A stretch of DNA of 64,000 nt, from positions 1-64,000 of the forward strand of contig NZ_BOPG01000033.1 in assembly GCF_016863635.1 (NCBI RefSeq), in the 5' to 3' direction. A model generated the notes under the pieces. The model was not told where the DNA came from. It did not search any database and saw only the letters and a program-made list of their open reading frames with translations. Of the stretch, positions 39,628 to 49,268 are shown one piece after another (the stretch's first letter is position 1; each line of letters starts with the position of its first letter). This stretch comes from Virgisporangium aurantiacum. Its GTDB lineage: Bacteria; Actinomycetota; Actinomycetes; Mycobacteriales; Micromonosporaceae. Both the position numbers and the translations under genes were made by a program.

Positions 39628-42095
39628 GCCCACCGTCCGGCAAGCCGGCGCCCGACCTGCGGCTGACCGCCTTCTCCCTTGGCGTGTGGCTGTTCGCCCT
39701 GCTGGCGTTGCAGCTGTCCGCGCCGGTTGCGGTGGGAGTAGCGGTGGGCGCCGGTGCCGTTGCCGCAGCCGCTCTGTGCTGGTGGCCCGGGTCCGGTTGG
39801 CGTTCGCGTCCGTCGCCGGGTCGTCGCGGCGCGTGGTTGCGTGCGCTGCCGGGCGGGCGCGGCGCCTCGCTTTCGCGTCCCTCGTCGAGCCGGCGCGGCG
39901 TCGTGCCGGCGTTCGGGGCCGGGGCGGTCGGCCGGATTGCCGTGGCCGTGCTGCTCGGTGGTGGCCTCGGGGCGGCCGTCACCGCCGCCCGGCTCGCCGA
40001 GCGCGACGCCGATCCGATCCGCGACCTCGCCACCGCCCGCACCACGGTGCGGGTCCGCCTCGTCGTGAGCGACGACCCGCGCGCGATCAACGGCCTGCCC
40101 GGGCGGCCGGCCACCTACCTGTTCCCCGCCCGCCTCCGTCTCATGTGGACAGACGAGGTCCGGGTACGGGCGGGGGCGCGGGTGCTCGTCCTGGCCGGGC
40201 ATGCCGGCTGGCGCGGTCTCCTGCCGGGCCAGGTGGTGGAGACGCGCGGACGCCTCCAGCCGTCGCGCGGCGGCGATCTGCGGGCGGCGGTGCTGTCGGT
40301 CAATGACGCGCCCCGGCCGCTCGGCCGGCCGCCGGTGGCGCAGCGGATGGCCGGCTGGCTGCGGGCCGGGCTGCAGAAGGCCTGCGAGCCGCTGCCCGAC
40401 GCGGCGGGTGGCCTGCTGCCCGGGCTCGTCGTCGGCGACACCAGCCGGCTCGATCCCGCGGTCGAGGCCGACTTCCGTACCACCGGCCTGACCCACCTGA
40501 CCGCCGTGTCCGGGGCGAACTGCGCGATCGTCGTCGGGGCGATTCTGCTCCTCGTCCGGGCGGCGCGGGCCGGTCCGCGGACGGCCGCGGTGCTGTCGGT
40601 GCTGGCGCTTGCCGGTTTCGTCGTCCTGGCCCGGCCGTCGCCGAGCGTGCTGCGCGCGGCCGCGATGGGTGCGGTGGCGTTGATCGCGCTGGCGTCGGGA
40701 CGGCCACGCGCCGCGCTGCCCGCGCTCGGTGCGGCCGTCGTGGTGCTGGTGGTCGTCGATCCGGAGCTGGCCGGGTCGCCCGGGTTCGCGCTGTCGGCGC
40801 TGGCCACGTCCGGTCTCCTGCTCCTGGCGCCGCGCTGGCGCGACGCCCTGCGCCGCCGTGGGGTGCCCGCCGGGGTGGCCGAGGCGCTCGCGGTGCCGGC
40901 CGCGGCCCAGGTGGCGTGCGGACCGCTGGTGGCCGGCCTGTCGGGAACCGTGAGCATCGTGGCCGTCCCCGCCAACCTGCTCACCGGGCCGGCGGTGGCT
41001 CCGGCAACCGTGCTCGGGGTGTTCGCGGCCGTCGTCTCGCCGGTCTGGCCCGGCGGTGCCGAGTTCCTCGCGTGGCTCGGGTCCTGGCCGGCGCGGTGGC
41101 TGGTGCTGGTGGCCCGGCACGGGGCCGAGGTGCCCTCGGGTGCGGTGCCGTGGCCCGACGGGGCGTACGGCGGGCTGCTGCTCGGCGCGGTCACCGTCGG
41201 GCTGTTCCTGCTCGGGCGGTGGCCGGTGGTCCGGCGGTTGTCGGTGGTGGTCGGGCTCGCGGCGGTCGTCGCGGCTCTGCCGGTGCGGGTGCTGACCACG
41301 GGTTGGCCGCCGCCCGCCTGGCTGGCCGTGGCGTGCGACGTCGGGCAGGGCGACGCGCTGGTCCTGGCGGCGGGGCGAGACTCCGGTGTGGTGGTCGACG
41401 CCGGTCCCGACCCCGCGGCCGTCGACCGTTGCCTGCGCCGGCTCGGCATCCGGTCGGTTCCGATGCTGGTGATCAGCCACTTCCACGCCGACCACATGGG
41501 CGGGGTCACCGGCGTGTTCCGGGGCCGCGCGGTCGGCTCCGTGGTGACGCCCGAGCACGCCGAACCGGCCACGGGCCGGGCAGCGGTCGCAACGGCCGCG
41601 GCCGGCACTCCGATCACGGCCGCCGGTCCCGGCTGGGCCGCCTCGGCCGGTCGCCTGCGGCTGCTGGCCCTCACCCTGGCCGAGCCGTTACGCGGTACCC
41701 GGTCCGATGCGAACAACAACTCGCTGATCCTGCGGGTCGAGTCTGCCGGGTACGTGTTCCTGCTCGCCGGCGACGCCGAAACCGAGCAGCAGCACGCCCT
41801 CCTGGCGCGTTACGGCCCGGCAGCCCTACGCGCCGACGTGCTCAAGGTCGCGCACCACGGCAGCGCCTTCCAGGAGCCCGACTTCCTCGGTGCGGTCGAC
41901 CCCTCGGCGGCCCTGGTGTCGGTCGCCGCCAGGAACGACTACGGCCACCCGAACCCGGGTGTGCTGGCCCGCATCGCCGCCGGCGGCGCCCGCGTCATGC
42001 GCACCGACCGCGACGGTGACATCGCCGTGGTCGTGGCCGCCGGTGGCCGTCTCGCGGTGGTCGCCCGCGGCGTAGACCCGGGCCGCCGAAAATGA
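39624..42095 (+). CDS. comEC: ComEC/Rec2 DNA uptake channel protein
   Basis: The 823-aa protein has N-terminal membrane segments, a DUF4131 region with DEVRVRAGARVLVLAGH, and the Competence membrane domain (LTAVSGANCAIVVG and multiple helices). A C-terminal metallo-beta-lactamase domain starts at about residue 570, with HFHADHMGG at 619-627 and VAHHGSAFQEPDFL later. The histidine/aspartate set looks complete, so nuclease activity is plausible. GTG at 39624 overlaps the comEA stop. Confidence 0.93.
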   Translation: MSPPSGKPAPDLRLTAFSLGVWLFALLALQLSAPVAVGVAVGAGAVAAAALCWWPGSGWRSRPSPGRRGAWLRALPGGRGASLSRPSSSRRGVVPAFGAGAVGRIAVAVLLGGGLGAAVTAARLAERDADPIRDLATARTTVRVRLVVSDDPRAINGLPGRPATYLFPARLRLMWTDEVRVRAGARVLVLAGHAGWRGLLPGQVVETRGRLQPSRGGDLRAAVLSVNDAPRPLGRPPVAQRMAGWLRAGLQKACEPLPDAAGGLLPGLVVGDTSRLDPAVEADFRTTGLTHLTAVSGANCAIVVGAILLLVRAARAGPRTAAVLSVLALAGFVVLARPSPSVLRAAAMGAVALIALASGRPRAALPALGAAVVVLVVVDPELAGSPGFALSALATSGLLLLAPRWRDALRRRGVPAGVAEALAVPAAAQVACGPLVAGLSGTVSIVAVPANLLTGPAVAPATVLGVFAAVVSPVWPGGAEFLAWLGSWPARWLVLVARHGAEVPSGAVPWPDGAYGGLLLGAVTVGLFLLGRWPVVRRLSVVVGLAAVVAALPVRVLTTGWPPPAWLAVACDVGQGDALVLAAGRDSGVVVDAGPDPAAVDRCLRRLGIRSVPMLVISHFHADHMGGVTGVFRGRAVGSVVTPEHAEPATGRAAVATAAAGTPITAAGPGWAASAGRLRLLALTLAEPLRGTRSDANNNSLILRVESAGYVFLLAGDAETEQQHALLARYGPAALRADVLKVAHHGSAFQEPDFLGAVDPSAALVSVAARNDYGHPNPGVLARIAAGGARVMRTDRDGDIAVVVAAGGRLAVVARGVDPGRRK

Positions 42096-42116
42096 TCGAC
42101 GCCGGAGGTTGGGGGA

Positions 42117-42132
42117 GGGGGGCGGGCCCCCC
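42117..42132 (+). terminator. Short GC hairpin after comEC
   Basis: Six G and six C residues (42117-42122 with 42127-42132) pair across a CGGG loop, 21 nt after the comEC stop. No T-run follows. It may be a weak terminator. Confidence 0.35.
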
Positions 42133-42165
42133 AGGCGACCCGCGGGAGCGTGGCAGCATGGCGGG

Positions 42166-43140
42166 ATGGCCGACGCTGTGACCGTCCACGTGGTGTTTGG
42201 TGAGGAAGAACTTCTCGCGTCCCGGGCGGTGGCCGGGATCGTCGCGGCTGCCAAGGCGGCCGATGCGGATGCCGAGGTGCGGCAGTACGAGGCCGGCGCT
42301 CTCGTGCCCGGGGAGCTGGCGGAGATGCTCAGCCCGTCCCTCTTCGGGGGGAATCGGGTGCTCGTCGTCCGCAGCGCGCAGGACGCCAAGAAGGACGTGA
42401 TCGCGGCGCTGGTCGCGTACGCGAAGTCGCCGGAGCCCGACGTGACGTTGGTGCTCCAGCACAACGGGGGCGCGAAGGGCAAGGCGCTGATCGACGGGCT
42501 CAAGGCGGCCAAGGCCAACATGGTGGCCGTCCCGAAGATCGGGCGGGCGCGGGAGCGCGTCGAGTTCGTCACCGGGGAGGTTCGCCGGCTCGGCGGCCGG
42601 GCCAGCGAGGACGCCGCGGAGGCGCTGATCGCGGCCGTGGGCACGGATTTGCGTGACCTGGTGTCGGCCTGTTCGCAGCTCGTCGCCGACACCGGCGGTG
42701 GCGCGATCGACCGCAAGACGATCGCCCGTTACTACCGGGGGAAGGCCGAGGTGAGCGGCTTTCAGGTCGCCGACGCCGCGATGGTCGGCGACGTCGCGGC
42801 GGCCCTGGAGGCCCTCCGGTGGGCGCTGCACATCGGGGTCGACCCGGTTCCGATCGCCGACGCGCTGGCCGACGGCATCCGCACGGTCGCGCGTGTCGCG
42901 TCAGCCGGAAGGGGCAATTCGTACCAGATAGCGGGAAATTTGGGCATGCCGGCATGGAAGGTCGAGCGTGCCCAGCGTCAGGCCCGTGGCTGGACGGCCG
43001 ATGCGCTCGTTGATGCCATGCGAGTGGCCGCTGAATGCAACGCGGCCGTCAAGGGCGGATCCGACGACCGGGAGTACGCCCTGGAACGTGCGGTGTTCGC
43101 CGTCGCGGCGGCGCGTCAGGGAGGTGGTGGTGCTCGGTGA
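42166..43140 (+). CDS. holA: DNA polymerase III delta subunit
   Basis: The 324-aa clamp-loader subunit opens the sliding clamp during replication. VVFGEEELLASRAV is the degenerate nucleotide-binding start, followed by SPSLFGGNRVLVVRSAQD and LVLQHNGGAKGKAL. The C-terminal collar has NLGMPAWKVERAQRQARGW and KGGSDDREYALERAV. ATG at 42166 starts the conserved fold. In many actinobacteria rpsT follows holA; it is not visible here. The stop overlaps the next gene by GTGA. Confidence 0.92.
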   Translation: MADAVTVHVVFGEEELLASRAVAGIVAAAKAADADAEVRQYEAGALVPGELAEMLSPSLFGGNRVLVVRSAQDAKKDVIAALVAYAKSPEPDVTLVLQHNGGAKGKALIDGLKAAKANMVAVPKIGRARERVEFVTGEVRRLGGRASEDAAEALIAAVGTDLRDLVSACSQLVADTGGGAIDRKTIARYYRGKAEVSGFQVADAAMVGDVAAALEALRWALHIGVDPVPIADALADGIRTVARVASAGRGNSYQIAGNLGMPAWKVERAQRQARGWTADALVDAMRVAAECNAAVKGGSDDREYALERAVFAVAAARQGGGGAR

Positions 43141-45653
43141 GTACCGTTGAGCGGAGTGTTGGGCGCGCCCCGATCTACGCCAGGTTGTTGCGGCTGCGCC
43201 GGCTCAAGATCACTGGGTTGATGAGTTTCCTGCTCCTCGAGTGCACGGTCGCGGTCGCGATCCTGCTCGCGCTCGCTGAGCTGGTCAGTTGGTGGGCCGT
43301 CCCGCTGCTGCCGATTCTCGTGGCGGTCATGGTGAAGGTCAACGACATGGTCGGCGGGCCGGCCAAGTCGTCGGTCCCGGCCGTGGCCGAGGCGCGCTCT
43401 GTGCGCGTCACAAAGCAACGTGACGACGTGGGTGAGCCCACCGATCACCGCGCCCCCGACGAGCATCGGGACTGGGACGAAGAGCCGGAGTGGGACGCGG
43501 CGCGCGACTGGAACGCCCAGGCCAGCGCCAGTGCCAGCGGCGAGCGGACCGTCGACCGGCCCACCGAGGAGATCATGCTTCCGGTGGAACTCACCGGCCG
43601 TCCGCGGCAACGCCAGGCGGCCCCGGCCGAGCATTACGACCCGGCCGTGACCACCGAGTTCCAGATGATCACCGACGATCACGTCCCGGAGCCCCGGGCG
43701 TACGAGTCCCCGAACCCCTACGCGCGCGAGGTCTACGAGACGCACGAGTTCCAGGCGGTCCGCGACCCCGACGACAGGCCCGCACACGCGTACGCGCAGC
43801 AGGAGTCGTACCAGCATTCCGGGTACGAGGAACGCGGGTACCAGGAGTACGCCGAGTACGGGCAGGCCGTCTACGAGACGTCGGCACATGAGGCGAACTC
43901 CGGACGCCATGCCGCGGTCCTCCCTGCCCCGCCGTCGGTTCCCGTCGCGCGATCCGCTCCGACCGCCGCGGGGTTCCCCGGGTCGATGGCGGAGACCCTT
44001 CCCGCGATGCCGGTGGTCTCGGCCACGCAGGCGGGTCCGTCGGGTGCCGCGTTCCCGGCGCAGGCCGTGCCGGTTGCGCGATCGATGTCCGGGGGATCGT
44101 TGGCGGCAGCGGGCAGCGCTCTCGCCGCCCGCGGACGCTCAGGCCACGACGAGGTCCGGCAGCCCGCACACAGCGCGGCAGAGGCCGGCAACGCGGCCTG
44201 GAACACGACCGAGGCCGGCAATGCGGCCGATCACGCGGCGTGGAACACGGCGGAGGCCGGCAACGGGGCCGATCACGCGGTGTGGAATGCGGCCGAGGCC
44301 GATCATGCGTCGTGGAATGCGGCCGGGGCCGGGAACGCCGGATGGAGCGAGGGCCGGAACAGTCAGCCACGGGACTCCGCCGAGGGCGGCAATGCCGTGT
44401 GGAGCGCGGTCGGGAGCCGGCAGGCGGCAGCGGCGCGGAGCCGGCAGGAAGTGGCGGCCGAGGGCCGGCAGGCGGCGTGGACGGCCGACGATCGCAGCGG
44501 AGCCGAGGGCTGGAACACGGCCGACGGCTGGAACACGGCCGACGGCTGGAACACGGCCGAGGGCGGCAACATGGCCGAGGGCGGCGGTCACGCTGCCTGG
44601 GATACGGCCGAGGGCCGCAATGCGGCCTGGAGCACGGCGGCCGAGGGTGGGAACTCCGCCTGGAACGCGGCCGAGAGTGGACGGTCGGGCGGCGACACGG
44701 CCTGGAATGCCGGCGGCAACACGGCCTGGAACACGGCTGAGGCCGATCACGCCGCGTGGAACACAGCCGAAGACCGGAACCAGGCCTGGAACTCCGCCGG
44801 GAGCGACAACGCAGGCTCGGGCACGTCGGAGCGCCGGCAGGCGGCATGGGCAGACGAGGCCCGGGACACGGCGTGGAACACGACCGAGAGCCGGGACACC
44901 GCCTGGGTTCCGGCCGAGGACCGCGGCCGCGGCGACGGGCGACCGGTCGCCTGGAACACCGCCGAGGTGCAGGCCGCTGCCCGCAACGCGACCGATGGTC
45001 GTTCGGTGGCGGGGAACGCCGCGACCCGCAACGCGTCGGATCGTCGGGTGGCGGCGCGGGGTGCGGTCGACAACCGTGGCTCGGCCCGGAACTCGACCGA
45101 CCGCCGCGCGCCGGTCGGGAACCCGGTCGAAGGCCGGCCGGGCGTCCAGGGCGCGACCGAGAGGCCGGGCGTCCGGACCGGGGGCGAGGGACGGCCGGGC
45201 GGCCAGGACAGGGTCGAGACCCGGCCGGCTGTCCGCACCGGCGCCGAGAGCCGCACCGCGGCCCGGGGCACGTCCGACGAACAGAGCCACCAGGCCCGGG
45301 CCGCCAGCCACGCGGCGAGCTACTGGAGTCGCGTGGCGGGCGGGGGCCAGCCCGGTGCGGCCACGACCCCGGCCGCGCAGCCGGAAAGTGGACCGCCGAA
45401 CCTGCCCGGTGCGGCGGCGCCCCGGCGCGCACAGTTGTTCGGGGCGGCGGTCCGTCGGTCGATGGCGGCGCAGGCTCAGCAGCTCGGGGTGAATGCCCTC
45501 GGTGGGACCACTCGGGGGGCCAGTACCCGCAGTCCGCGTGGCGCCTCCAACGAGACCGGACGTCACTCACGCGGTGACGGGAACGGTAGTGGGACTTCAC
45601 GGCCGGGCATCCGGTTCAACGACCGCGGGTTCGGTCGCCTCCGGGACGCCTGA
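43137..45653 (+). CDS. Membrane protein with long Trp/Asn/Ala-repeat domain
   Basis: The 838-aa protein has two close membrane segments in its first 75 residues (about LMSFLLLECTVAVAILLALA and WWAVPLLPILVAVMV). An acidic and Tyr-rich region to about 300 follows. Residues about 341-610 are built from variants of AWNTAEAGN/DGWNTAD with roughly 20 tryptophans at near-regular spacing. The C-terminal 200 residues are Arg/Gly/Ser-rich and probably disordered. GTG at 43137 overlaps holA. I know no family with this repeat. Regular aromatics in a disordered chain suggest binding to carbohydrate, nucleic acid or itself, but this is speculation. Confidence 0.75.
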   Translation: MSTVERSVGRAPIYARLLRLRRLKITGLMSFLLLECTVAVAILLALAELVSWWAVPLLPILVAVMVKVNDMVGGPAKSSVPAVAEARSVRVTKQRDDVGEPTDHRAPDEHRDWDEEPEWDAARDWNAQASASASGERTVDRPTEEIMLPVELTGRPRQRQAAPAEHYDPAVTTEFQMITDDHVPEPRAYESPNPYAREVYETHEFQAVRDPDDRPAHAYAQQESYQHSGYEERGYQEYAEYGQAVYETSAHEANSGRHAAVLPAPPSVPVARSAPTAAGFPGSMAETLPAMPVVSATQAGPSGAAFPAQAVPVARSMSGGSLAAAGSALAARGRSGHDEVRQPAHSAAEAGNAAWNTTEAGNAADHAAWNTAEAGNGADHAVWNAAEADHASWNAAGAGNAGWSEGRNSQPRDSAEGGNAVWSAVGSRQAAAARSRQEVAAEGRQAAWTADDRSGAEGWNTADGWNTADGWNTAEGGNMAEGGGHAAWDTAEGRNAAWSTAAEGGNSAWNAAESGRSGGDTAWNAGGNTAWNTAEADHAAWNTAEDRNQAWNSAGSDNAGSGTSERRQAAWADEARDTAWNTTESRDTAWVPAEDRGRGDGRPVAWNTAEVQAAARNATDGRSVAGNAATRNASDRRVAARGAVDNRGSARNSTDRRAPVGNPVEGRPGVQGATERPGVRTGGEGRPGGQDRVETRPAVRTGAESRTAARGTSDEQSHQARAASHAASYWSRVAGGGQPGAATTPAAQPESGPPNLPGAAAPRRAQLFGAAVRRSMAAQAQQLGVNALGGTTRGASTRSPRGASNETGRHSRGDGNGSGTSRPGIRFNDRGFGRLRDA
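44508..44561 (+). repeat. Three 18-bp tandem repeats in the Trp/Asn protein gene
   Basis: GGCTGGAACACGGCCGAC occurs at 44508-44525 and 44526-44543, and with one final base changed at 44544-44561. The unit encodes GWNTAD/E, so this array shows recent growth of the larger repeat domain. Confidence 0.9.
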
Positions 45654-46010
45654 GGCGCGGCCGGGTGGCTTGAGGCGCGTCGGTGCTCCGACGCGGGATC
45701 GACCGGCGCGCTGATGTCTTTGCGGCCGGCGTTGGTGCTCGGGTCCACCGCGTAGGTGCCGGCGGGTAGGTGTACGGATACCCGCCGGCCCGGTTGCGGC
45801 CGTATACGTGTTGGTGCCGTTGGCGTGCGCGCGAACGGCATGTTTGGCCCACCTGTGTCAGCCGAGGAGCCGGCGGTGCCAGAGCCCCAGTGCTGGCTCC
45901 ACACGTTCCCCGTGACGTGGAATGCCGTTCCGCGAGACATTGACGCGAACCGCTGCCGTACGCGATCATGTGCCTACTAGCGTATTGCGTCACGGGGAGG
46001 GCACTAAGCT
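45654..46010. other. Intergenic stretch with a possible DUF4097-like gene relic
   Basis: No intact gene is visible. On the minus strand about 45690-45800 the reading VSVHLPAGTYAVDPSTNAGR resembles the repeat unit of DUF4097 adhesin-like proteins. It has no start or continuation, so it would be a relic. On the + strand a possible promoter for the next gene, TTGACG (45940-45945) and GATCAT (45964-45969) 18 nt apart, lies near the right end. G+C content falls toward 46010. Confidence 0.35.
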
Positions 46011-47930
46011 ATGCTAGAAAACCTAATTACAAACGTAAGACGGAGAGCCAGGCAAGCAACGTTGGCAACTATTGCCGTTGTAGTTGGATTGATATCGCCA
46101 CTGGTTCTTCTGTCCGAGAATGCATTCGCTGCCGCGCCAAATGCGCCGGTCAACCTGAAGGCCTATGTCGGTGGGAACAGCATCGCCCTGACGTGGAATT
46201 ATGCTTCTGATCAGGTGCCGACGCAATACGACATCTACCGAAACAACGTGTTGGTCGGCACTATTGCACCGGCAAGTGACAACCGGTCTGATGATTTTAC
46301 CCAGCGCTGGTTCGACACGAGTGTCGCCAATGGTACGACGTACTCGTACAAGGTCGTCTCGAAGAATGCCGCGAACGAGGCCTCGTCACCGAGTTCCACG
46401 GTCTCCGCAACACAGCCGGCAAGTCCATTCGGAGTGCCGACGATCACCATCTCGTCGAGCGTGTCGTCGACGTACGTTCCGTACATGACGGCAGTCAAGG
46501 CCCTGCTCCAGAAATGGTATCCGAAGATTGTCACCAAGCTTGGTGCGCAGGCGAATGCTCCGGCAACCATCACGCTCAACACCGACCCGTCCTTCGGTGG
46601 TGCATACGTAAGTGGCAACAACATCTACATCGGAGTGCCGTTCCTCAATGCACATCTCAACGACCCGGATATGGCGATCGCCATCCATGAGGTGACGCAC
46701 ATTGCGACCTCCGGCATCAACTGGACGTTCAATCCCAGCTGGATCACCGAGGGCTTTGCGGACTATGTGCGCTACTGGGTGTACAGCAGCGGCATGGCGA
46801 TAGCGAACCCTGCAACGTTCACGTACCTGCATGGCTATGAGCACGCCGGCTACTTCTTCAACTACATCTCGACCACGTTCAACAAGCCGAACTTCGCCAG
46901 GGACCTCTACGCCAACCAGCTTGCGAGCAGCGACCTCAACACGTTCATCAGGTCGCAGACCGGCAATGCGAACGGCTACACCACGCTGGGTGAGGCGTGG
47001 AACAACATGACCGGCAAGAAGGTCAGCTCGATCCTGACTTTCAAGAACGGCTCGACCAACTCCTGTGCCGATGTACTGAACTACACCGACTCGGACAACA
47101 ATCCTGTTCAGATCGTCAGCTGCACGGGCAACATCGCACAATGGTGGACGTTTACGCCGATCAGCAGCACCAGCACCTACGGCACCATTCGAACAAACGT
47201 GGGGCAGGCGCTGGCCGGTAACCCGCTCCGGGACGGTAGCGAGCGTTGCCTCTACCCGCAGGGCAACGGTACAACCAGCGGCACCGCGGTCGTAATCTAC
47301 AACTGCGACCCTGGCAGCACCGGCATGCAGTGGTACTTCCAGACCAACGGTCTCATCCGCAACGTGAACTCGAATCTCTGCTTGCAGCCTCAGGGCGGTA
47401 GTACCGCCAACAACACACGACTTCAGGTCGTGACGTGCAACAGCGCTGCGGCTTCGCAGAACTGGAACGTTCGTCCACTGGATATCATGCAGAGCAAGGG
47501 CAGTACGACCACTGCCATCAACTACTGCCTGGGTTCTTCGACCGACGGCACCATTCCAGCCACCACCAGCTACCTGCAGGACCGCACGTGCAACTACAAC
47601 AACGGTCAGCGACTGGTATTCGTTCCGTCCAGCGCCGGCGGCACCTCTGGCTATTACAAGGTTTACACCCACACCGGCAACGCGAGCGACGCACGTTGCC
47701 TGGATCTGAACGGTGGAAGCACCGCCAACAACACCCGGGTGATTCTTGCTCCCTGCACCGGCAGTACCACGCAGCAGTGGATGCGCTACCCAAGCGAACG
47801 CCTGGCCAGTGTGGCGGCAAGCGGTGCGTGTCTCCAGCTTGAAGGTAACTCGACGGCGGTCAACGCGTACATGGTGATCAACACCTGCAACACCACCGAC
47901 TACCAGAAGTTCAAATTCGCCACGATGTAA
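46011..47930 (+). CDS. Secreted basic-secretory-protein-type metallopeptidase with FN3 and ricin-B lectin domains
   Basis: The 639-aa protein has a signal peptide ending near SENAFA (residue about 41), a fibronectin type III domain (about 44-140) and a peptidase domain of the basic secretory protein family. The zinc site is H226-E227-V-T-H230, followed by WITEGFADYVR. A beta-trefoil lectin region with QxW-like repeats (AQWWTF, MQWYF, QNWNV, QQWMRY) fills residues about 350-639. It is exported and likely degrades proteins or plant/fungal wall glycoproteins; the substrate is inferred. GGGGAGG precedes the ATG. Base composition is clearly less GC-rich than all neighbours and codon third positions are mixed, which suggests recent transfer. 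Confidence 0.85.
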   Translation: MLENLITNVRRRARQATLATIAVVVGLISPLVLLSENAFAAAPNAPVNLKAYVGGNSIALTWNYASDQVPTQYDIYRNNVLVGTIAPASDNRSDDFTQRWFDTSVANGTTYSYKVVSKNAANEASSPSSTVSATQPASPFGVPTITISSSVSSTYVPYMTAVKALLQKWYPKIVTKLGAQANAPATITLNTDPSFGGAYVSGNNIYIGVPFLNAHLNDPDMAIAIHEVTHIATSGINWTFNPSWITEGFADYVRYWVYSSGMAIANPATFTYLHGYEHAGYFFNYISTTFNKPNFARDLYANQLASSDLNTFIRSQTGNANGYTTLGEAWNNMTGKKVSSILTFKNGSTNSCADVLNYTDSDNNPVQIVSCTGNIAQWWTFTPISSTSTYGTIRTNVGQALAGNPLRDGSERCLYPQGNGTTSGTAVVIYNCDPGSTGMQWYFQTNGLIRNVNSNLCLQPQGGSTANNTRLQVVTCNSAAASQNWNVRPLDIMQSKGSTTTAINYCLGSSTDGTIPATTSYLQDRTCNYNNGQRLVFVPSSAGGTSGYYKVYTHTGNASDARCLDLNGGSTANNTRVILAPCTGSTTQQWMRYPSERLASVAASGACLQLEGNSTAVNAYMVINTCNTTDYQKFKFATM

Positions 47931-47942
47931 CAGTCGTACGTC

Positions 47943-47972
47943 CAATAGCCGGCGCATATGCGCCGGCTATTG
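47943..47972. terminator. Bidirectional terminator between converging secreted protein genes
   Basis: A perfect 30-bp palindrome (arms 47943-47957 and 47958-47972, CAATAGCCGGCGCAT and its complement) lies between the two stop codons. In RNA it forms a stem of about 13 bp with a 4-nt loop. Confidence 0.8.
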
Positions 47973-47981
47973 CGTATGACC

Positions 47982-49268
47982 TCAGTCCCAGCCGTCCAGG
48001 CCGGTCGGGCAGGTGGTCGCATGCTGGGTGAGTGCGTCCATGGCCCGGCAGTAGGAGTACGCGGAGATCCATTGCGGGGAGTGGTACGCCATCAGGTCGT
48101 AGGCGGTGACCTTCCCGGCGGCGTCGAGCCCGGCGATGACGCGGAGTTGCGGTGTGGTCCGCAGCCCGACCCAGGCACCCATGGAGCCGTCGGGACGCGG
48201 GTAGTTCGGGTCCGGGTCCTGCGTCACGTCGGGGGTGTGGTGCAGGCCGAGGGCGTGGCCCATCTCGTGGGCCAGGGTCAGGCCCTCGCCGTCGGCGGGT
48301 TCCAGCTGCACGTTGAGCCTGATGTTGTTCTTGTCGCTGCGGGTGTAGGCGCCGAAGTATCCGGTCGGGTTCTCCGGCTGGATGACCACGAGCCACTGGT
48401 CGCCGCCCGGGAACAGTTCGTCGAACTTCTTCGCCGCCCAGATCCGGGCGTCCTCGAAGCCGGCACACGTGATGTGGCCGCTGCTGGACGTGGTCGCCCT
48501 GCAGTCGAAGGCGGGGATGCCGATCCGGTCCTCGAACGACCAGTCGGTGACCAGCGACGCGAGTGGGAGGACGTTCCGGGCGCCGAGCCGTTGCCGTTCC
48601 ACGTCCGCGCGGGACCGGGCCGGGTACGTGTCCCCGGTCAGCCCGTCCTGTTGCTGCAAGGTCTTCGGCACGTTGGTGTAGGTGTAGCGGAGGGGATAGA
48701 TCCGTCGTCCGGTGATGATGTTGTGGTCGCTGGCCGGCAACGGCCCGAAGGCGACGGTGACGGTCCGGGTGGTCAGGTCGTCTCCGGGCGGGGCGGTCCA
48801 ACCGGACGGGTATCGCAGTTTCGCGGTGAGCGTCCGGGTGCCCGGTTGCACCTGCGTCGGGTCGAGTTTGAACACGAAGGTGGTATCGATCTGCGTGGGG
48901 TCGGCGACGGTGGTGCCGACGGTGCGGGTGAGCCCGTTCACCGGTTGCAGGACGCGGGCCGGCAAAGGTGCGACGGACGCGGTCGTCCCGGTCACCGTCA
49001 CCGTGGTGCCACCGACCGTCAAGGTCGCGGCGACCCCGGCCGCGGCCCTGGTGCCGCCGACGCGGGCGTACACCCGGACGTACGTCTCCTTGTAGGCGAT
49101 CATCGGGATGACCGCGGATCCGGGGAACTGGACACTCTGGATCGTCTCGACCCCGTCGATGCCGAGCTGGCCCGCGTTCAGCGGGACCGGATCACAGGCG
49201 GACGCGGCGAACCCGGCGGCAAGTGCCGCCACGACGGCGGCTGTGCGGCGTAGCGGTCTGGTGCTCAT
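47982..49268 (-). CDS. Metzincin-like zinc metallopeptidase lipoprotein
   Basis: The 428-aa protein begins with a signal peptide and lipobox AASAC, so it should be lipid-anchored outside the cell. Residues about 30-230 are beta-rich, with Thr/Val patterns like an Ig-type domain. The catalytic motif HEMGHALGLHH (zinc ligands H334, H338, H344) and the Met-turn DLMAYH (M393) fit the metzincin clan. ATG at 49268 has GGAGG 4-8 nt upstream; a longer reading frame upstream has no site. It is divergent from an ECF sigma gene 190 nt away, which may control it. Confidence 0.85.
   Translation of the reverse strand: MSTRPLRRTAAVVAALAAGFAASACDPVPLNAGQLGIDGVETIQSVQFPGSAVIPMIAYKETYVRVYARVGGTRAAAGVAATLTVGGTTVTVTGTTASVAPLPARVLQPVNGLTRTVGTTVADPTQIDTTFVFKLDPTQVQPGTRTLTAKLRYPSGWTAPPGDDLTTRTVTVAFGPLPASDHNIITGRRIYPLRYTYTNVPKTLQQQDGLTGDTYPARSRADVERQRLGARNVLPLASLVTDWSFEDRIGIPAFDCRATTSSSGHITCAGFEDARIWAAKKFDELFPGGDQWLVVIQPENPTGYFGAYTRSDKNNIRLNVQLEPADGEGLTLAHEMGHALGLHHTPDVTQDPDPNYPRPDGSMGAWVGLRTTPQLRVIAGLDAAGKVTAYDLMAYHSPQWISAYSYCRAMDALTQHATTCPTGLDGWD

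Noticed and set aside
38763..41558. 931-codon open frame opposite comEA/comEC
   Set aside because: Shadow of ComEC; composition is Arg/Pro/Gln biased and no domain is visible.
43669..45600. 643-codon Pro/Arg-rich frame opposite the Trp/Asn protein
   Set aside because: The + strand frame has membrane segments, an overlap-coupled start and an ordered repeat; the minus frame is its complement.
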